Part shown: in pieces, positions 38,334 to 47,080 of the stretch
Layout: each line of letters starts with the position of its first letter
Position numbering within the stretch: the first letter of the stretch is position 1
Assembly (NCBI RefSeq): GCF_022559625.1
Contig: NZ_CP042288.1
Coordinates: 3,071,333-3,135,332, forward strand
DNA: 64,000 bases
Reading direction: 5' to 3'
DNA from: Aquisalinus flavus
GTDB lineage: Bacteria > Pseudomonadota > Alphaproteobacteria > Caulobacterales > Parvularculaceae
Made by a program: the position numbers and the translations under genes
The notes under the pieces: model-generated
The model's input: the letters and a program-made list of their open reading frames with translations, nothing else
What the model was told of the DNA's origin: nothing
Database searches by the model: none

Positions 38334-39485
38334 ATGGACTTCGCGCTCGCAGAAGAACAGGAAGCGATCAGGGACATGGCCGGGCGGTTCGCCCGCGAGG
38401 AGCTGGCCCCTCATGCCGCGCAGTGGGACAGGGACAAGCATTTCCCCGTCGATGTGATCAAACAGGCGGCCGAGCTTGGCCTTGCCGGGATCTATACCAG
38501 CGAGGATGTCGGCGGCTCCGGCCTGTCGCGGCTCGACGCGGTGATGATCTTCGAGGAACTGTCGGCGGGGTGTACCTCGACCGCGGCCTATATCTCCATC
38601 CACAACATGGTCTCCTGGATGATCGACCGGTTTGCCGGCGACGCCCTGCGCCGGAAATATTGCCCGAAGCTGACGACGATGGAGATGCTCGCGTCTTATT
38701 GCCTGACCGAGCCCGGCTCCGGTTCCGACGCCGCTGCGCTGCGCACGAAGGCGGTGAAGGATGGCGATGAGTATGTCCTGAACGGTTCCAAGGCGTTTAT
38801 CTCCGGTGCCGGTGTCTCCGATCTCTATCTCGTCATGGTACGGACGGGCGAGGACGGCCCGAAGGGCATTTCCGCGATCCTCGTCGAGAAAGACACGCCC
38901 GGCCTTTCCTTTGGTGCCAATGAGCGCAAGATGGGCTGGAGTTCACAGCCGACGGCGGTCGTCACGTTTGAAGACTGTCGCGTCCCGGCAGAAAACCTGA
39001 TCGGTGCCGAGGGCGAGGGGTTCAAATTCGCCATGGCAGGCCTCGATGGCGGACGGCTGAATATCGCTGCCTGTTCGCTCGGCACCGCCAATGCCGCGCT
39101 CGCCGCCGCGCTGGACTATACAAGCGAGCGCATCGCCTTCGGCAAGCCGCTGTCGGCCAATCAGGCGCTGCAGTTCACCCTTGCCGACATGAAGACCGAG
39201 CTGGAAGCGTCGCGCTCGCTGCTGTATCGCGCGGCGTGGTCGCTGGATGAAAAGACGCCCGATGCCTCCTCGCTGTGCGCCATGGCCAAGCGCTTCGTCA
39301 CCGACACCGGGTTTGAGGTCGTCAACAGGGCGCTGCAGATGCATGGCGGCTATGGCTATCTCGCCGACTATCCGCTGGAGCGGATGCTGCGCGATGTGCG
39401 GGTGCACCAGATCCTCGAGGGTACGAACGAAATCATGCGGCTGATTGTTGCCCGGCATATGCTGAAACCCTATCAGACCGGTTAA
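38334..39485 (+). CDS. Acyl-CoA dehydrogenase (probable isobutyryl-CoA dehydrogenase)
   Basis: This 383-residue flavoenzyme has the acyl-CoA dehydrogenase domains in order, with [20 protein letters not shown] [13 protein letters not shown] (about residue 123), MGWSSQPT, and the catalytic Glu362 in LEGTNEIMR. Its position beside BCKDH, mmsA and mmsB makes isobutyryl-CoA or 2-methylbutyryl-CoA the likely substrate. ATG 38334 is chosen because family members start with MDF-type sequence here; the frame extends back to 38265 with unrelated residues. The thiolase follows 12 bases later. Confidence 0.92.
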   Translation: MDFALAEEQEAIRDMAGRFAREELAPHAAQWDRDKHFPVDVIKQAAELGLAGIYTSEDVGGSGLSRLDAVMIFEELSAGCTSTAAYISIHNMVSWMIDRFAGDALRRKYCPKLTTMEMLASYCLTEPGSGSDAAALRTKAVKDGDEYVLNGSKAFISGAGVSDLYLVMVRTGEDGPKGISAILVEKDTPGLSFGANERKMGWSSQPTAVVTFEDCRVPAENLIGAEGEGFKFAMAGLDGGRLNIAACSLGTANAALAAALDYTSERIAFGKPLSANQALQFTLADMKTELEASRSLLYRAAWSLDEKTPDASSLCAMAKRFVTDTGFEVVNRALQMHGGYGYLADYPLERMLRDVRVHQILEGTNEIMRLIVARHMLKPYQTG

Positions 39486-39497
39486 CAGGAGACTTCG

Positions 39498-40691
39498 ATG
39501 AAAATCCATACAGACGATCCCATTGTCATTGCCTCCATGTCGCGCACGGCGATCGGCGGTTTCCAGGGTGAGTTCGCCGACCTGACGGCGTCAGACCTCG
39601 GCGCCAAGGTGATCCATGACGTGCTGCGCAAGGCAGGTGTGAAAGAGTCCGAGGTGAACGAAGTGCTGATGGGCTGTGTCCTGCCCGCCGGTCAGGGGCA
39701 GGCCCCGGCGCGCCAGGCAGCGATCAAGGCCGGGCTGCCGGTATCCGTTCCGTGTACGACGGTCAACAAGATGTGCGGCTCTGGCATGAAGACGGCGATG
39801 ATGCTGGCCGAAGCCCTGCTGGCAGGTACGGCCACGGTCGGCGTTGCCGGTGGCATGGAGAGCATGACCAATGCGCCCTATCTGTTGCCGAAGATGCGCG
39901 CCGGTGCGCGGCTCGGCCATGCCGAGGCGAAGGATCACATGTTCCTCGACGGGCTGGAAGATGCCTATGAGGGCGGGCTGATGGGCAATTTTGCCGAGAA
40001 ATGCGCCGACAAATACGAGTTCTCCCGGCAGATGCAGGACGAATATGCGATCGAGAGCCTGACCCGCGCCCGCACCGCCCACGAGAGCGGTCAGTTTACG
40101 GATGAGATCTTGGCCATCACGGTCGAGACCCGCAACGGCAACTATACCGTCGCCCAGGATGAGCAGCCGACCAGGGCGAAGCCTGAAAAGATTCCGTCCC
40201 TCAAGCCCGCCTTCCGCAAGGACGGCACGGTAACGGCGGCCAATGCTTCCTCCATCTCCGACGGTGCGGCAGCGCTCCTGATGATGCGCCTGTCGGAGGC
40301 CGAGCGCCGCGGCCTGACGCCGGTGGCCAAGCTGATCGGCCAGACCAGCCATGCCCGCGAGCCGAGCTGGTTCACGACCGCGCCGGTGCAGGCGATGAAG
40401 GATCTGATGGATGCGTGCGGCTGGCACACTTCCGATATCGACCTGTTCGAGGTCAATGAGGCCTTCGCGGTCGTGCCCATGGCGGCGATGGAAGAGCTGT
40501 CGATCCCGCACGAAAAGATCAACGTCAATGGCGGCGCGTGCGCCCTCGGCCACCCGATCGGTGCCTCCGGCGCGCGCATCATCGTCACCCTGCTGAACGC
40601 CCTGCGTCATCGCGGGATGAACCGTGGCATCGCCAGTCTATGCATCGGCGGCGGCGAGGCGACGGCGATGGCGTTCGAGCTGATGGACTGA
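39498..40691 (+). CDS. Acetyl-CoA acetyltransferase (thiolase)
   Basis: This thiolase has 397 residues and intact catalytic residues: Cys93 in NKMCGSGMK, the His of GHPIGASGARI (about 352) and Cys382 in LCIGGGEA. It carries out reversible CoA-dependent cleavage or condensation of acetoacetyl-CoA, or of 2-methylacetoacetyl-CoA in isoleucine degradation, which the neighbours suggest. GG-AGG-type ribosome signal ACAGGAGAC precedes the ATG. A REP-like hairpin lies after the stop, before mmsA. Confidence 0.94.
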   Translation: MKIHTDDPIVIASMSRTAIGGFQGEFADLTASDLGAKVIHDVLRKAGVKESEVNEVLMGCVLPAGQGQAPARQAAIKAGLPVSVPCTTVNKMCGSGMKTAMMLAEALLAGTATVGVAGGMESMTNAPYLLPKMRAGARLGHAEAKDHMFLDGLEDAYEGGLMGNFAEKCADKYEFSRQMQDEYAIESLTRARTAHESGQFTDEILAITVETRNGNYTVAQDEQPTRAKPEKIPSLKPAFRKDGTVTAANASSISDGAAALLMMRLSEAERRGLTPVAKLIGQTSHAREPSWFTTAPVQAMKDLMDACGWHTSDIDLFEVNEAFAVVPMAAMEELSIPHEKINVNGGACALGHPIGASGARIIVTLLNALRHRGMNRGIASLCIGGGEATAMAFELMD

Positions 40692-40700
40692 GTCTGCCCC

Positions 40701-40741
40701 CGTCCTTCGAGACGCCGCTTCGCGGCTCCTCAGGATGAGGA
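40701..40741. repeat. REP-like CCTTCGAG...GATGAGG element
   Basis: This short imperfect hairpin has CGTCCTTCGAG at one end and CTCAGGATGAGG at the other, with a CGCCGCTTCGCGGC inner stem. Relatives lie at 54169-54219 and 54232-54274. Such elements are widespread in Alphaproteobacteria. Here it sits between thiolase and mmsA. Confidence 0.75.
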
Positions 40742-40769
40742 CATATAAAAAATGAACGGAGGAAACCCC

Positions 40770-42263
40770 ATGAAGACGCTTGGCCATTTCATCAACGGAC
40801 AGCATACGAACGGTACATCGGATCGCCGTCATGACGTGTTCAACCCGACGACCGGTGAGACCCAGGCGCAGGCCGTCCTGGCGAGCCGGTCCGATGTCGA
40901 GGATGCCATCGCGTCGGCGCAGAAAGCCTTTCCCGGCTGGGCCGCGACCAACCCGCAACGCCGTGCCCGTGTCCTGTTCAAGTTCAAGGAACTGGTCGAG
41001 AAGGACATGGAGAACCTGGCCAGGTTGCTCTCCGCCGAGCATGGCAAGACGATCCCCGACTCGCGCGGCGACGTGCAGCGCGGTCTGGACGTGATTGAGT
41101 TCGCCTGCGGCATCCCCCATTTGCAAAAGGGCGAGTATACCGAAGGGGCAGGGCCGGGAATCGATGTCTATTCCATGCGCCAGCCGCTGGGCGTCGTGGC
41201 CGGCATCACACCGTTCAACTTCCCGGCGATGATCCCGATGTGGATGTTCGGCGTCGCCATCGCCTGCGGCAACACCTTCATCAACAAGCCGTCGGAGAAA
41301 GACCCGTCCGTGCCCCTGCGCCTTGCCGAGCTGATGATGGAAGCCGGTGCGCCGGAAGGTGTGCTGAACGTCGTCAATGGCGACAAGGAAGCCGTCGACA
41401 CCCTGATCGAGGATGCGCGCGTCAAGGCGATCAGCTTTGTCGGCTCGTCCGACATCGCGCAATATATCTATGCCGGCGGCACCGCCCACGGCAAGCGGGT
41501 GCAGGCCTTCGGCGGCGCCAAGAACCACATGATCATCCTGCCCGATGCCGACATGGACAATGTCGTCAACAACCTGATCGGCTCTGCCTATGGCTCCGCC
41601 GGGGAGCGCTGCATGGCGACGCCGGTTGCCGTGCCGGTTGGCGAGGACACCGCCGAGCGCCTGATCGACATGCTGAAGCCGCGCGTTGAAGGCCTCAAGA
41701 TCGGCCCGTCCACGGATGAAGGCTCCGACCTCGGCCCGCTCGTCACCGCCGCCCATCGCGATCGCGTGCGCCAGTGGATTGGCAAGGCCGTCGAGGAAGG
41801 CCAGGACCTGGTCGTCGACGGCCGCGAGTTCACGCTGCAGGGCTATGAGAACGGTTTCTTTATGGGCGGCACGCTGCTCGATCACGCCAAGCCAGGCCAG
41901 TCTTCCTATGAGGAGGAAATCTTCGGGCCGGTGCTGCAGGTCGTCCGTGCCCGGAATTTCGAGGAGGCGGTCGCGCTGCCCTCCGACCATCAATATGGCA
42001 ATGGCGTTGCGATCTTCACCCGCAATGGCGCAGCGGCGCGGGAATTCGCCGCGCAGGTCAATGTGGGGATGGTCGGCATCAACGTGCCGATCCCGGTGCC
42101 GGTCTCCTATCACACCTTTGGCGGCTGGAAGCGGTCGAGCTTCGGTGACACCAACCAGCACGGACCGGAAGGCGTGCGTTTCTGGACCAAGATCAAGACC
42201 ATCACCCAGCGCTGGCCGGAGGATGTGCAGGGCTCCGAATTCGTCATCCCGACGATGAAGTAG
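40770..42263 (+). CDS. mmsA: Methylmalonate-semialdehyde dehydrogenase (CoA-acylating)
   Basis: MmsA converts methylmalonate semialdehyde to propionyl-CoA, the last step of valine catabolism. The 497-residue protein has the aldehyde dehydrogenase fold with the MmsA-type FNFPAMIPMWMFG, VGSSDIAQYI, and catalytic Cys281 in GERCMA, followed by SVAV-like ATPVAVPVG. The C-terminal FGGWKRSSFGDTNQHG is typical of this subfamily. ATG 40770 is preferred over 40752 because GGAGGAAA lies directly upstream. Confidence 0.96.
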   Translation: MKTLGHFINGQHTNGTSDRRHDVFNPTTGETQAQAVLASRSDVEDAIASAQKAFPGWAATNPQRRARVLFKFKELVEKDMENLARLLSAEHGKTIPDSRGDVQRGLDVIEFACGIPHLQKGEYTEGAGPGIDVYSMRQPLGVVAGITPFNFPAMIPMWMFGVAIACGNTFINKPSEKDPSVPLRLAELMMEAGAPEGVLNVVNGDKEAVDTLIEDARVKAISFVGSSDIAQYIYAGGTAHGKRVQAFGGAKNHMIILPDADMDNVVNNLIGSAYGSAGERCMATPVAVPVGEDTAERLIDMLKPRVEGLKIGPSTDEGSDLGPLVTAAHRDRVRQWIGKAVEEGQDLVVDGREFTLQGYENGFFMGGTLLDHAKPGQSSYEEEIFGPVLQVVRARNFEEAVALPSDHQYGNGVAIFTRNGAAAREFAAQVNVGMVGINVPIPVPVSYHTFGGWKRSSFGDTNQHGPEGVRFWTKIKTITQRWPEDVQGSEFVIPTMK

Positions 42264-42336
42264 GCGATGATGGATCAGGGGTGACGCTGCGCCCGCGCGG
42301 CCTATGTCGTGAGGGAAGCAGAACAGGAGAATTGCC

Positions 42337-43017
42337 ATGCCGACAGTCGTAATCACCGGGGCCAATCGCGGGATTGGTCTTGAGTTTACCCGCCAGTTCG
42401 CCGCCGATGGCTGGTCCGTCCATGCCAGCTGCCGCACCCCGGACAGCGCAGAGGAACTGAACGCCGTCGAAGGCGATGTCACCGTGTACCAGGCCGATAT
42501 CACCAGCGAGAGCGATCTTGCCGCCTTTGCCGGCGCCGTGTCCGGCCCGGTCGACCTGCTGATCGCCAATGCCGGGGTGATGGGGCCGAAGGGCGAGGGC
42601 CAGGAATTCGGCTCGCTCGATTTCGAGGGCTGGGACGAAACCTTCCGTGTCAATACGATGGGCCCGTTGCGCACGGCCGAAGCCTTCCTGCCGGCCGTGG
42701 AAAAAGCGAAAGGCAAGATCGTCGCCATCACCTCCAAGATGGGCTCGATCGGTGATTCCTCTTCCGGGCGCATCATCTATCGCTCGACCAAATGCGGGCT
42801 GAACATGGCGATGAACATGGTCGCTGCGGCCTGCGCGCCCAAGGGCATTGCCGTTGCCACGCTGCATCCGGGCTGGGTGCGCACGGACATGGGCGGGCCG
42901 AACGGGCTGATCGACACGACCGAAAGCGTGAGCGGCCTGCGCCAGGTGATCGACGGGCTGGAGCCGCAGGAGACGGCGCCGTTCCTTGATTATGCCGGCA
43001 AGACCATTCCATGGTGA
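42337..43017 (+). CDS. C-factor/sniffer-like short-chain dehydrogenase
   Basis: This 226-residue SDR has TGANRGIGLEF (NADP-binding, about residues 7-17), NAGVMG (about 79), and YRSTKCGLNMA with the catalytic Tyr and Lys. The short length and overall pattern resemble CsgA/sniffer-type carbonyl reductases. The substrate is unknown. It lies between mmsA and mmsB but does not look like 2-methyl-3-hydroxybutyryl-CoA dehydrogenase. The spacing allows one transcript. Confidence 0.87.
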   Translation: MPTVVITGANRGIGLEFTRQFAADGWSVHASCRTPDSAEELNAVEGDVTVYQADITSESDLAAFAGAVSGPVDLLIANAGVMGPKGEGQEFGSLDFEGWDETFRVNTMGPLRTAEAFLPAVEKAKGKIVAITSKMGSIGDSSSGRIIYRSTKCGLNMAMNMVAAACAPKGIAVATLHPGWVRTDMGGPNGLIDTTESVSGLRQVIDGLEPQETAPFLDYAGKTIPW

Positions 43018-43068
43018 CAAGCATAACCCGCCGTTAAGGGGCGGGGATAAATCAGCAGGGAGACGACT

Positions 43069-43962
43069 ATGAAAATCCTCTTCATCGGCCTCGGCCATAT
43101 GGGCTCCGGCATGGCGGCGAACCTCGCCAGGGCAGGCCATGACGTGATCGCCCATGATCTGTCCGACGCTGCGGTCCAGCGGGCCGTCGAGGCCGGGTGC
43201 CGCGCCGCTGACGGGCTGGCCGGGGCGGCTGGCGAGGCGGAGGCCGTCATCTCCATGCTGCCGGCGGGCAGGCATGTCCGCGATGTCTATCTCGGCGAGG
43301 CCGGTATCGCGACACGGGCGCGGCAGGGCACGCTGTTCATCGACTGCTCGACCATCGACGGCGACAGTGCCATTGCCGTCGGCGAAGGCGCGAAGGCGCG
43401 GGGCTTTGCTTTCGTCGATGCGCCGGTCTCCGGCGGCACGGCGGCGGCGGAGGCGGGCACGCTGACCTTCATGGTCGGCGGGTCCACGGCGGATTTCGAG
43501 CGCGCAAAAGAAGTGCTGGGCGCCATGGGCAAGAACATCTTCCATGCCGGCGGTGTCGGGGCCGGGCAGGCGGCGAAGATCTGCAACAACATGCTGCTGG
43601 CGATCTCCATGATCGGCACCTGCGAGGCGTTCAACCTCGCGGAAAAGCTGGGCCTCGATGCGCAGACCTTTTTCGACATCTCGTCCAAGGCGTCGGGCCA
43701 GTGCTGGTCGATGACGAGCTATTGCCCCGCCCCGGGGCCAGTGCCGGGCGCGCCGTCCAACCGCGACTATCAGCCCGGCTTTGCCGCGGCGATGATGCTG
43801 AAGGATTTGCGCCTTGCCCATAACGCGGCGGAGAAGGCGAAGGCGGCAACGCCGCTGGGCACGCTGTCGGAGTCACTCTACACGATGATGGAAGCGGCGG
43901 GCACGGACGATCTCGACTTTTCCGGCGTGATGAAGCTGATCCGGGGCGATCTGAAGGCTTGA
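43069..43962 (+). CDS. mmsB: 3-hydroxyisobutyrate dehydrogenase
   Basis: MmsB oxidises 3-hydroxyisobutyrate to methylmalonate semialdehyde, the substrate of MmsA. The 297-residue protein has the Rossmann motif GLGHMGSGMAANLARAGHDV condensed at residues 6-25, the substrate-binding DAPVSGGTAAAEAGTL (about 122), and the catalytic Lys in GAGQAAKICNN (about 170). It ends the plus-strand branched-chain cluster; the convergent mgsA gene stops 2 bases away. Confidence 0.95.
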   Translation: MKILFIGLGHMGSGMAANLARAGHDVIAHDLSDAAVQRAVEAGCRAADGLAGAAGEAEAVISMLPAGRHVRDVYLGEAGIATRARQGTLFIDCSTIDGDSAIAVGEGAKARGFAFVDAPVSGGTAAAEAGTLTFMVGGSTADFERAKEVLGAMGKNIFHAGGVGAGQAAKICNNMLLAISMIGTCEAFNLAEKLGLDAQTFFDISSKASGQCWSMTSYCPAPGPVPGAPSNRDYQPGFAAAMMLKDLRLAHNAAEKAKAATPLGTLSESLYTMMEAAGTDDLDFSGVMKLIRGDLKA

Positions 43963-43964
43963 GG

Positions 43965-44372
43965 CTAGGCTTTCTCCGCCGCTGCAGCGTCTGCCGTGAT
44001 CGCTTTCAGGATCACTTCCGCCGTGGCCTTGTTCAGGGCCATGGGGATGTCGTAGACCGCGCCGAGCCGGGTCAGCGCCTTGACGTCGACATCGTGGGGC
44101 ATGGGCGAGAGCGGGTCCATGAAGAAGATCATCGTGTGCACCTTGCCCTCGGCGATCATTGCGCCGATCTGCTGGTCGCCGCCGAGAGGCCCGGACTTGA
44201 CCGGGCGGATCGTGAGCGACGGGCAGGCCTCGGCCAGCAACCCGCCGGTTGTGCCGGTGGCAACGATGGTGAAGGCCGACAGGGCGCCCTCGTGCCGCTT
44301 GGCGAAGGTGACCATCTCGGCCTTCTTCTTGTCATGGGCGATGAGCGCGATCGTCTTCTTTGCGGCAGCCAT
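43965..44372 (-). CDS. mgsA: Methylglyoxal synthase
   Basis: MgsA turns dihydroxyacetone phosphate into methylglyoxal and phosphate. The 135-residue protein shows the phosphate loop [10 protein letters not shown] (about residue 37), [12 protein letters not shown] with the catalytic Asp, and [15 protein letters not shown] with the active-site His (about 93). It is slightly shorter than the E. coli enzyme (152), losing N- and C-terminal ends only. It could act as an overflow outlet for triose phosphate. The promoter region carries a GTTTCC repeat. Confidence 0.92.
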   Translation of the reverse strand: MAAAKKTIALIAHDKKKAEMVTFAKRHEGALSAFTIVATGTTGGLLAEACPSLTIRPVKSGPLGGDQQIGAMIAEGKVHTMIFFMDPLSPMPHDVDVKALTRLGAVYDIPMALNKATAEVILKAITADAAAAEKA

Positions 44373-44399
44373 AAGTCAGTCTCCTCAGGGCCACCGGCC

Positions 44400-44465
44400 T
44401 AGATTCCTTGTTTGGCGCGTTTCCTTGCGGTGAACCGGTTTCCACTTCACCGGGAAACGCTCTAG
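44400..44465. repeat. GTTTCC palindromic repeat, copy 2
   Basis: This copy is nearly identical to 7481-7539, including GCGGTGAACCGGTTTCC and the partner GGGAAACGC. TAGA and CTAG flank it on either side. It occupies the space upstream of mgsA. Confidence 0.8.
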
Positions 44466-44489
44466 CACGGTTGCCGCCGTCTCGCCAAG

Positions 44490-45239
44490 CTAGCCCGCCG
44501 ACGGCCCGGTGGCATTGGTCACGGCGGCATCGAGGAAGGCGACCGCCTCGTCCAGCTCGCCGCGCCATTCGCAGCGCTCGCCGCGGCGCTGGCAGCGCTG
44601 CTGCAGGATCTTCAGGTGGGCGAGGCGCTCCTCCGCCTTGTCGACATTGCCGTCGAGCAGTTCGAGCAGGCCGATGCGGTAATGGGCATCGAAAAAGCGC
44701 TCATCGTTGGACATGGCGATGACGCGATAGAAATTCGCCTTGGCCTCTTCGTTCTTGCCCTGTTTCACCTGGGACATGCCGATCATGTAAATCTGATAGG
44801 CCGGCATGTCGCAGCTGCGCGCGGCGACGTCGTCGGCGTCGGGGCGCTGGGTGTCGCGGAAATCCGAGCCAGAGGATTGCGGCTGCGGGGCGACGTCGCC
44901 GCCGCCGACGGGCGCCGCGCCCGACGCCCCGGCATCGGCTGCGACCTGACCGCCGCGGGCGGCTTCGAAGGCGAAATCCTCCATCATCTCGACCCGCTCG
45001 GCGCAGCGAAGGTTGTTGCCGAACTCCAGCTCCGCGGTGGGGTAATCGCCGCGCATGAAGGCGGCCATCGCCTCGTCGCGCGGACCGCCGCCGCCGAAAA
45101 TGGTGATGATGTCCTCTTCTTCCCGGGTCGGGGGCTCGGAGGCGGGGGCTGCGTCCTCGTCCTGGAGGGCGTGGGCCGGCATGAGGGCCAGCACGGTTAG
45201 GCCGAAAACGGCCGAAAAAATCGTTTCCTTGAACATCAC
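44490..45239 (-). CDS. Secreted TPR-like hypothetical protein
   Basis: This 249-residue protein has a signal peptide (cleavage about AHA-LQDED, residue 25). The mature part contains TPR-like helices (GDYPTAELEFGNNLRCAERVE; YQIYMIGMSQVKQGKNEEAKANFYRVIAM; AHYRIGLLELLDGNVDKAEERLAHL). Between them is a Gly/Ala-rich linker (about 105-125). Several Cys are spaced as if for disulfides (QQRCQRRGERCEW). It resembles other periplasmic TPR proteins of the group; the function is unknown. Confidence 0.75.
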   Translation of the reverse strand: MMFKETIFSAVFGLTVLALMPAHALQDEDAAPASEPPTREEEDIITIFGGGGPRDEAMAAFMRGDYPTAELEFGNNLRCAERVEMMEDFAFEAARGGQVAADAGASGAAPVGGGDVAPQPQSSGSDFRDTQRPDADDVAARSCDMPAYQIYMIGMSQVKQGKNEEAKANFYRVIAMSNDERFFDAHYRIGLLELLDGNVDKAEERLAHLKILQQRCQRRGERCEWRGELDEAVAFLDAAVTNATGPSAG

Positions 45240-45361
45240 GACACTCTTCCCTCCGCCCCGTGACCCCGCCGGGGTGGGAGCGATTCTTCCCTGAACAGGC
45301 CATACTTTGGCACAGGATTGCCGTGGAGAACAGAGGGCAGGCTAGAGACATCGTGCGGTGC

Positions 45362-45491
45362 CTTACCGGTATTTCGCTGTCAAGGCGGCACCCGCTTCGC
45401 GGCGCGGCGGAGCCGCGGCCTTGACAGCGAAACACCGGTAAGACAATTGGCAGCCATGCCTTTACGGCGGATTCCGCCGTAAAGGCATGGC
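45362..45491. repeat. Composite hairpin element, copy 1 (A then B)
   Basis: Hairpin A pairs 45362-45386 with 45418-45442 (24 of 25 bases) over a GC-rich 31-base loop. Hairpin B is a perfect 19-bp palindrome, 45453-45471 with 45473-45491, around one central base. A T7 run follows at about 45499-45505. CAATTGGC joins A and B. The inverted second copy is at 46204-46330. Confidence 0.85.
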
Positions 45492-46203
45492 GAGACCCTT
45501 TTTTTCCGAATGCCAGAGACGGTGAGGCGGCTTGGTACAGCCGCGGCAAGGCCTCTGGAAAATAGGTCCCGGGTTGATGCTGCGCTTGGCCGGAATGACA
45601 AGAGGGGCAGCACTAAAAGCACCGGCAAGCAACGCTCGCGGTGGTGAAAAAAGGTCAAGGGGGCCCGTGCATGGCGGCCATTGCCTCATTAGAATAAAAA
45701 TTATGGCATAGCTCTCGCCATGCACGGCGGCGATCGATGCGGGGCCATATGATAGCTCTCCCGTCCGCGGGCTACCACGGAACACCGCTCCGGCGGACGA
45801 TGCGAAGCTTGCGCACACCCTCGAGCGCCGCCGGAAACCTGATGACACGGCTGCCGCTCCAGGTCAGAGCTTTCACCGCCTCCTCCACCCGGTCCTCACC
45901 GGGTTTGGGAAGAGTTATACGGGAGGTTGGGCGCGCGGGGATAAGATCTGTTTTCCGAGAAAATTCAACCGCTTGTCATCCCGGCCGAGCGCAGCGAGAG
46001 CCGGGACCCAGCTCTGATATTCAGGGGCTTACGGAGGGATAGGGCGATGATACAACCCATTATGGCAGCGTTCCGCAAGCCATCAACGCATCAGAGATGG
46101 GCCCCGGATCGCCTGTCGGCGTCCGGGGTGACAGGGGGGGGGAAGACTTGAAGAAATTGCCAGCTTCCGCTCGCGCAGAAGCAAAGTGAACTAGTCAGCC
46201 GAG

Positions 46204-46330
46204 GCCGCAATGGCGGATTCCGCCATTGCGGCACGGTGGCCAATTGTTTTACCGGGAGCGATCTGTCAAGGCCGCGCCGGAGGCGCGCCGTGAAGCGGTT
46301 GCAGCCTTGACAGATCGATCCCGGTGAAAC
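46204..46330. repeat. Composite hairpin element, copy 2 (B then A, inverted)
   Basis: Hairpin B is a perfect 14-bp palindrome, 46204-46217 with 46219-46232. Hairpin A pairs 46246-46272 with 46304-46330 (25 of 27). The joining segment is GGCCAATTG, the reverse complement of copy 1's joint. The core CTGTCAAGGC of hairpin A is shared, while outer stem bases differ between copies but remain paired. Confidence 0.85.
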
Positions 46331-46348
46331 AGCCATCGCTTGAAAGAA
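46326..46348. repeat. Short direct repeat flanking the composite element
   Basis: AGCCATCGCT plus GAAAGAA occurs here and again at 46903-46925 with two differences. Both are followed by a GCGC/GCGC-type inverted sequence. This suggests a third, partly lost copy of the composite element near 46884-46960. Confidence 0.6.
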
Positions 46349-46423
46349 GATGTAGGGTGCGCCGTACGGCGCAACGCAACATTGCTGTACTCACTGAGCA
46401 GGACGGGTCAAGTATAGGAGCGA

Positions 46424-46726
46424 TTACATCAAACTCCCAAAAAATATCAGGCTCCACAGTCCAATGACGACCAGGACTGCAACCCTGTAACGTGGCGAGA
46501 AGGCAACCTTTATGCTTCTCAGATCCTCCAGACCGTCGGGCAATTTTCCGTACCTGAACCAGTGGAAGCCATAGTCGCAGAGCAGAATGGCAGCAAAGGC
46601 TAGAAGCGCGAAAAACGGAGATAGTCGCAGCAAATCAAGCATGACCAAATGCTGCTGATACGGATCCAGCAATTGCGGCACTATCGGCTCATAGTCGGGC
46701 TGAAAAGTTTGCAGCGCTAATACCAT
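46424..46726 (-). CDS. Small two-helix membrane protein
   Basis: I do not recognise this 100-residue protein. It has two hydrophobic helices, about residues 33-54 (FFALLAFAAILLCDYGF) and 80-99 (VAVLVVIGLWSLIFFGSLM), with a short cytoplasmic or periplasmic loop between them. The composition is protein-like and the helices fall where a small inner-membrane protein would have them. It lies in the accessory island, transcribed away from the nucleotidyltransferase module. Confidence 0.55.
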   Translation of the reverse strand: MVLALQTFQPDYEPIVPQLLDPYQQHLVMLDLLRLSPFFALLAFAAILLCDYGFHWFRYGKLPDGLEDLRSIKVAFSPRYRVAVLVVIGLWSLIFFGSLM

Positions 46727-47080
46727 AGTGCATTTAATGTCGTATCGGCGAAGGCGGAATGCAAGAGAGAGAGAAGTCGTATTTTACATCCGGTTTTATC
46801 AATGACGTGGGCCATGACCGAGCCGGCGAAGCCGGGCATTCGGTAAATCATCGGGTTCCCACCCCCAATGATTTGCCTCATCCTTGACAAGGCCGGGCCG
46901 CTGAATCAGCCATCGCTCGAAAGAAAGTGGAGAGCGCACCAAGCGCAGCGCGGTGCACCGTCCGTTAGTTGGAGCATCCTATCTTGGGTAGCGCCGTTTC
47001 GGATGTAAAAATAAAAGTTTATTGTTACTCAATCTTTGGTAGGGTTTGCGTTGGCGGTTCAATTAGGCGAGGGATGAGCT
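46727..47080. other. Promoter region of the nucleotidyltransferase/DUF262 module
   Basis: This stretch of 354 bases has no gene. It contains a hairpin AAATCAT/ATGATTT (46845-46874), a partial composite-element tail (46884-46960), and an AT-rich segment from about 46980 that probably carries the promoter of the next gene. Confidence 0.5.

Larger units (their letters stand above)
45240..46423. other. Gene-free accessory stretch rich in palindromes
   Basis: I see no convincing gene in this 1.2 kb. Open frames here lack ribosome sites and protein-like composition. It holds two inverted copies of a composite hairpin element (45362-45491 and 46204-46330) and fragments of a CCCGG-type repeat (45979-46015 and 46097-46130). 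It marks the left edge of the accessory island. Confidence 0.6.

Noticed and set aside
40638..42776. A 712-codon open frame on the minus strand opposite mmsA
   Set aside because: Its translation is His/Asp/Gly/Arg-rich as expected from a complementary frame of a GC-rich gene, with no domain. mmsA is certain.
45462..46042. Small open frames in the gene-free stretch (45380-46042, both strands)
   Set aside because: They cover the palindromes, lack ribosome sites and have no protein-like composition.
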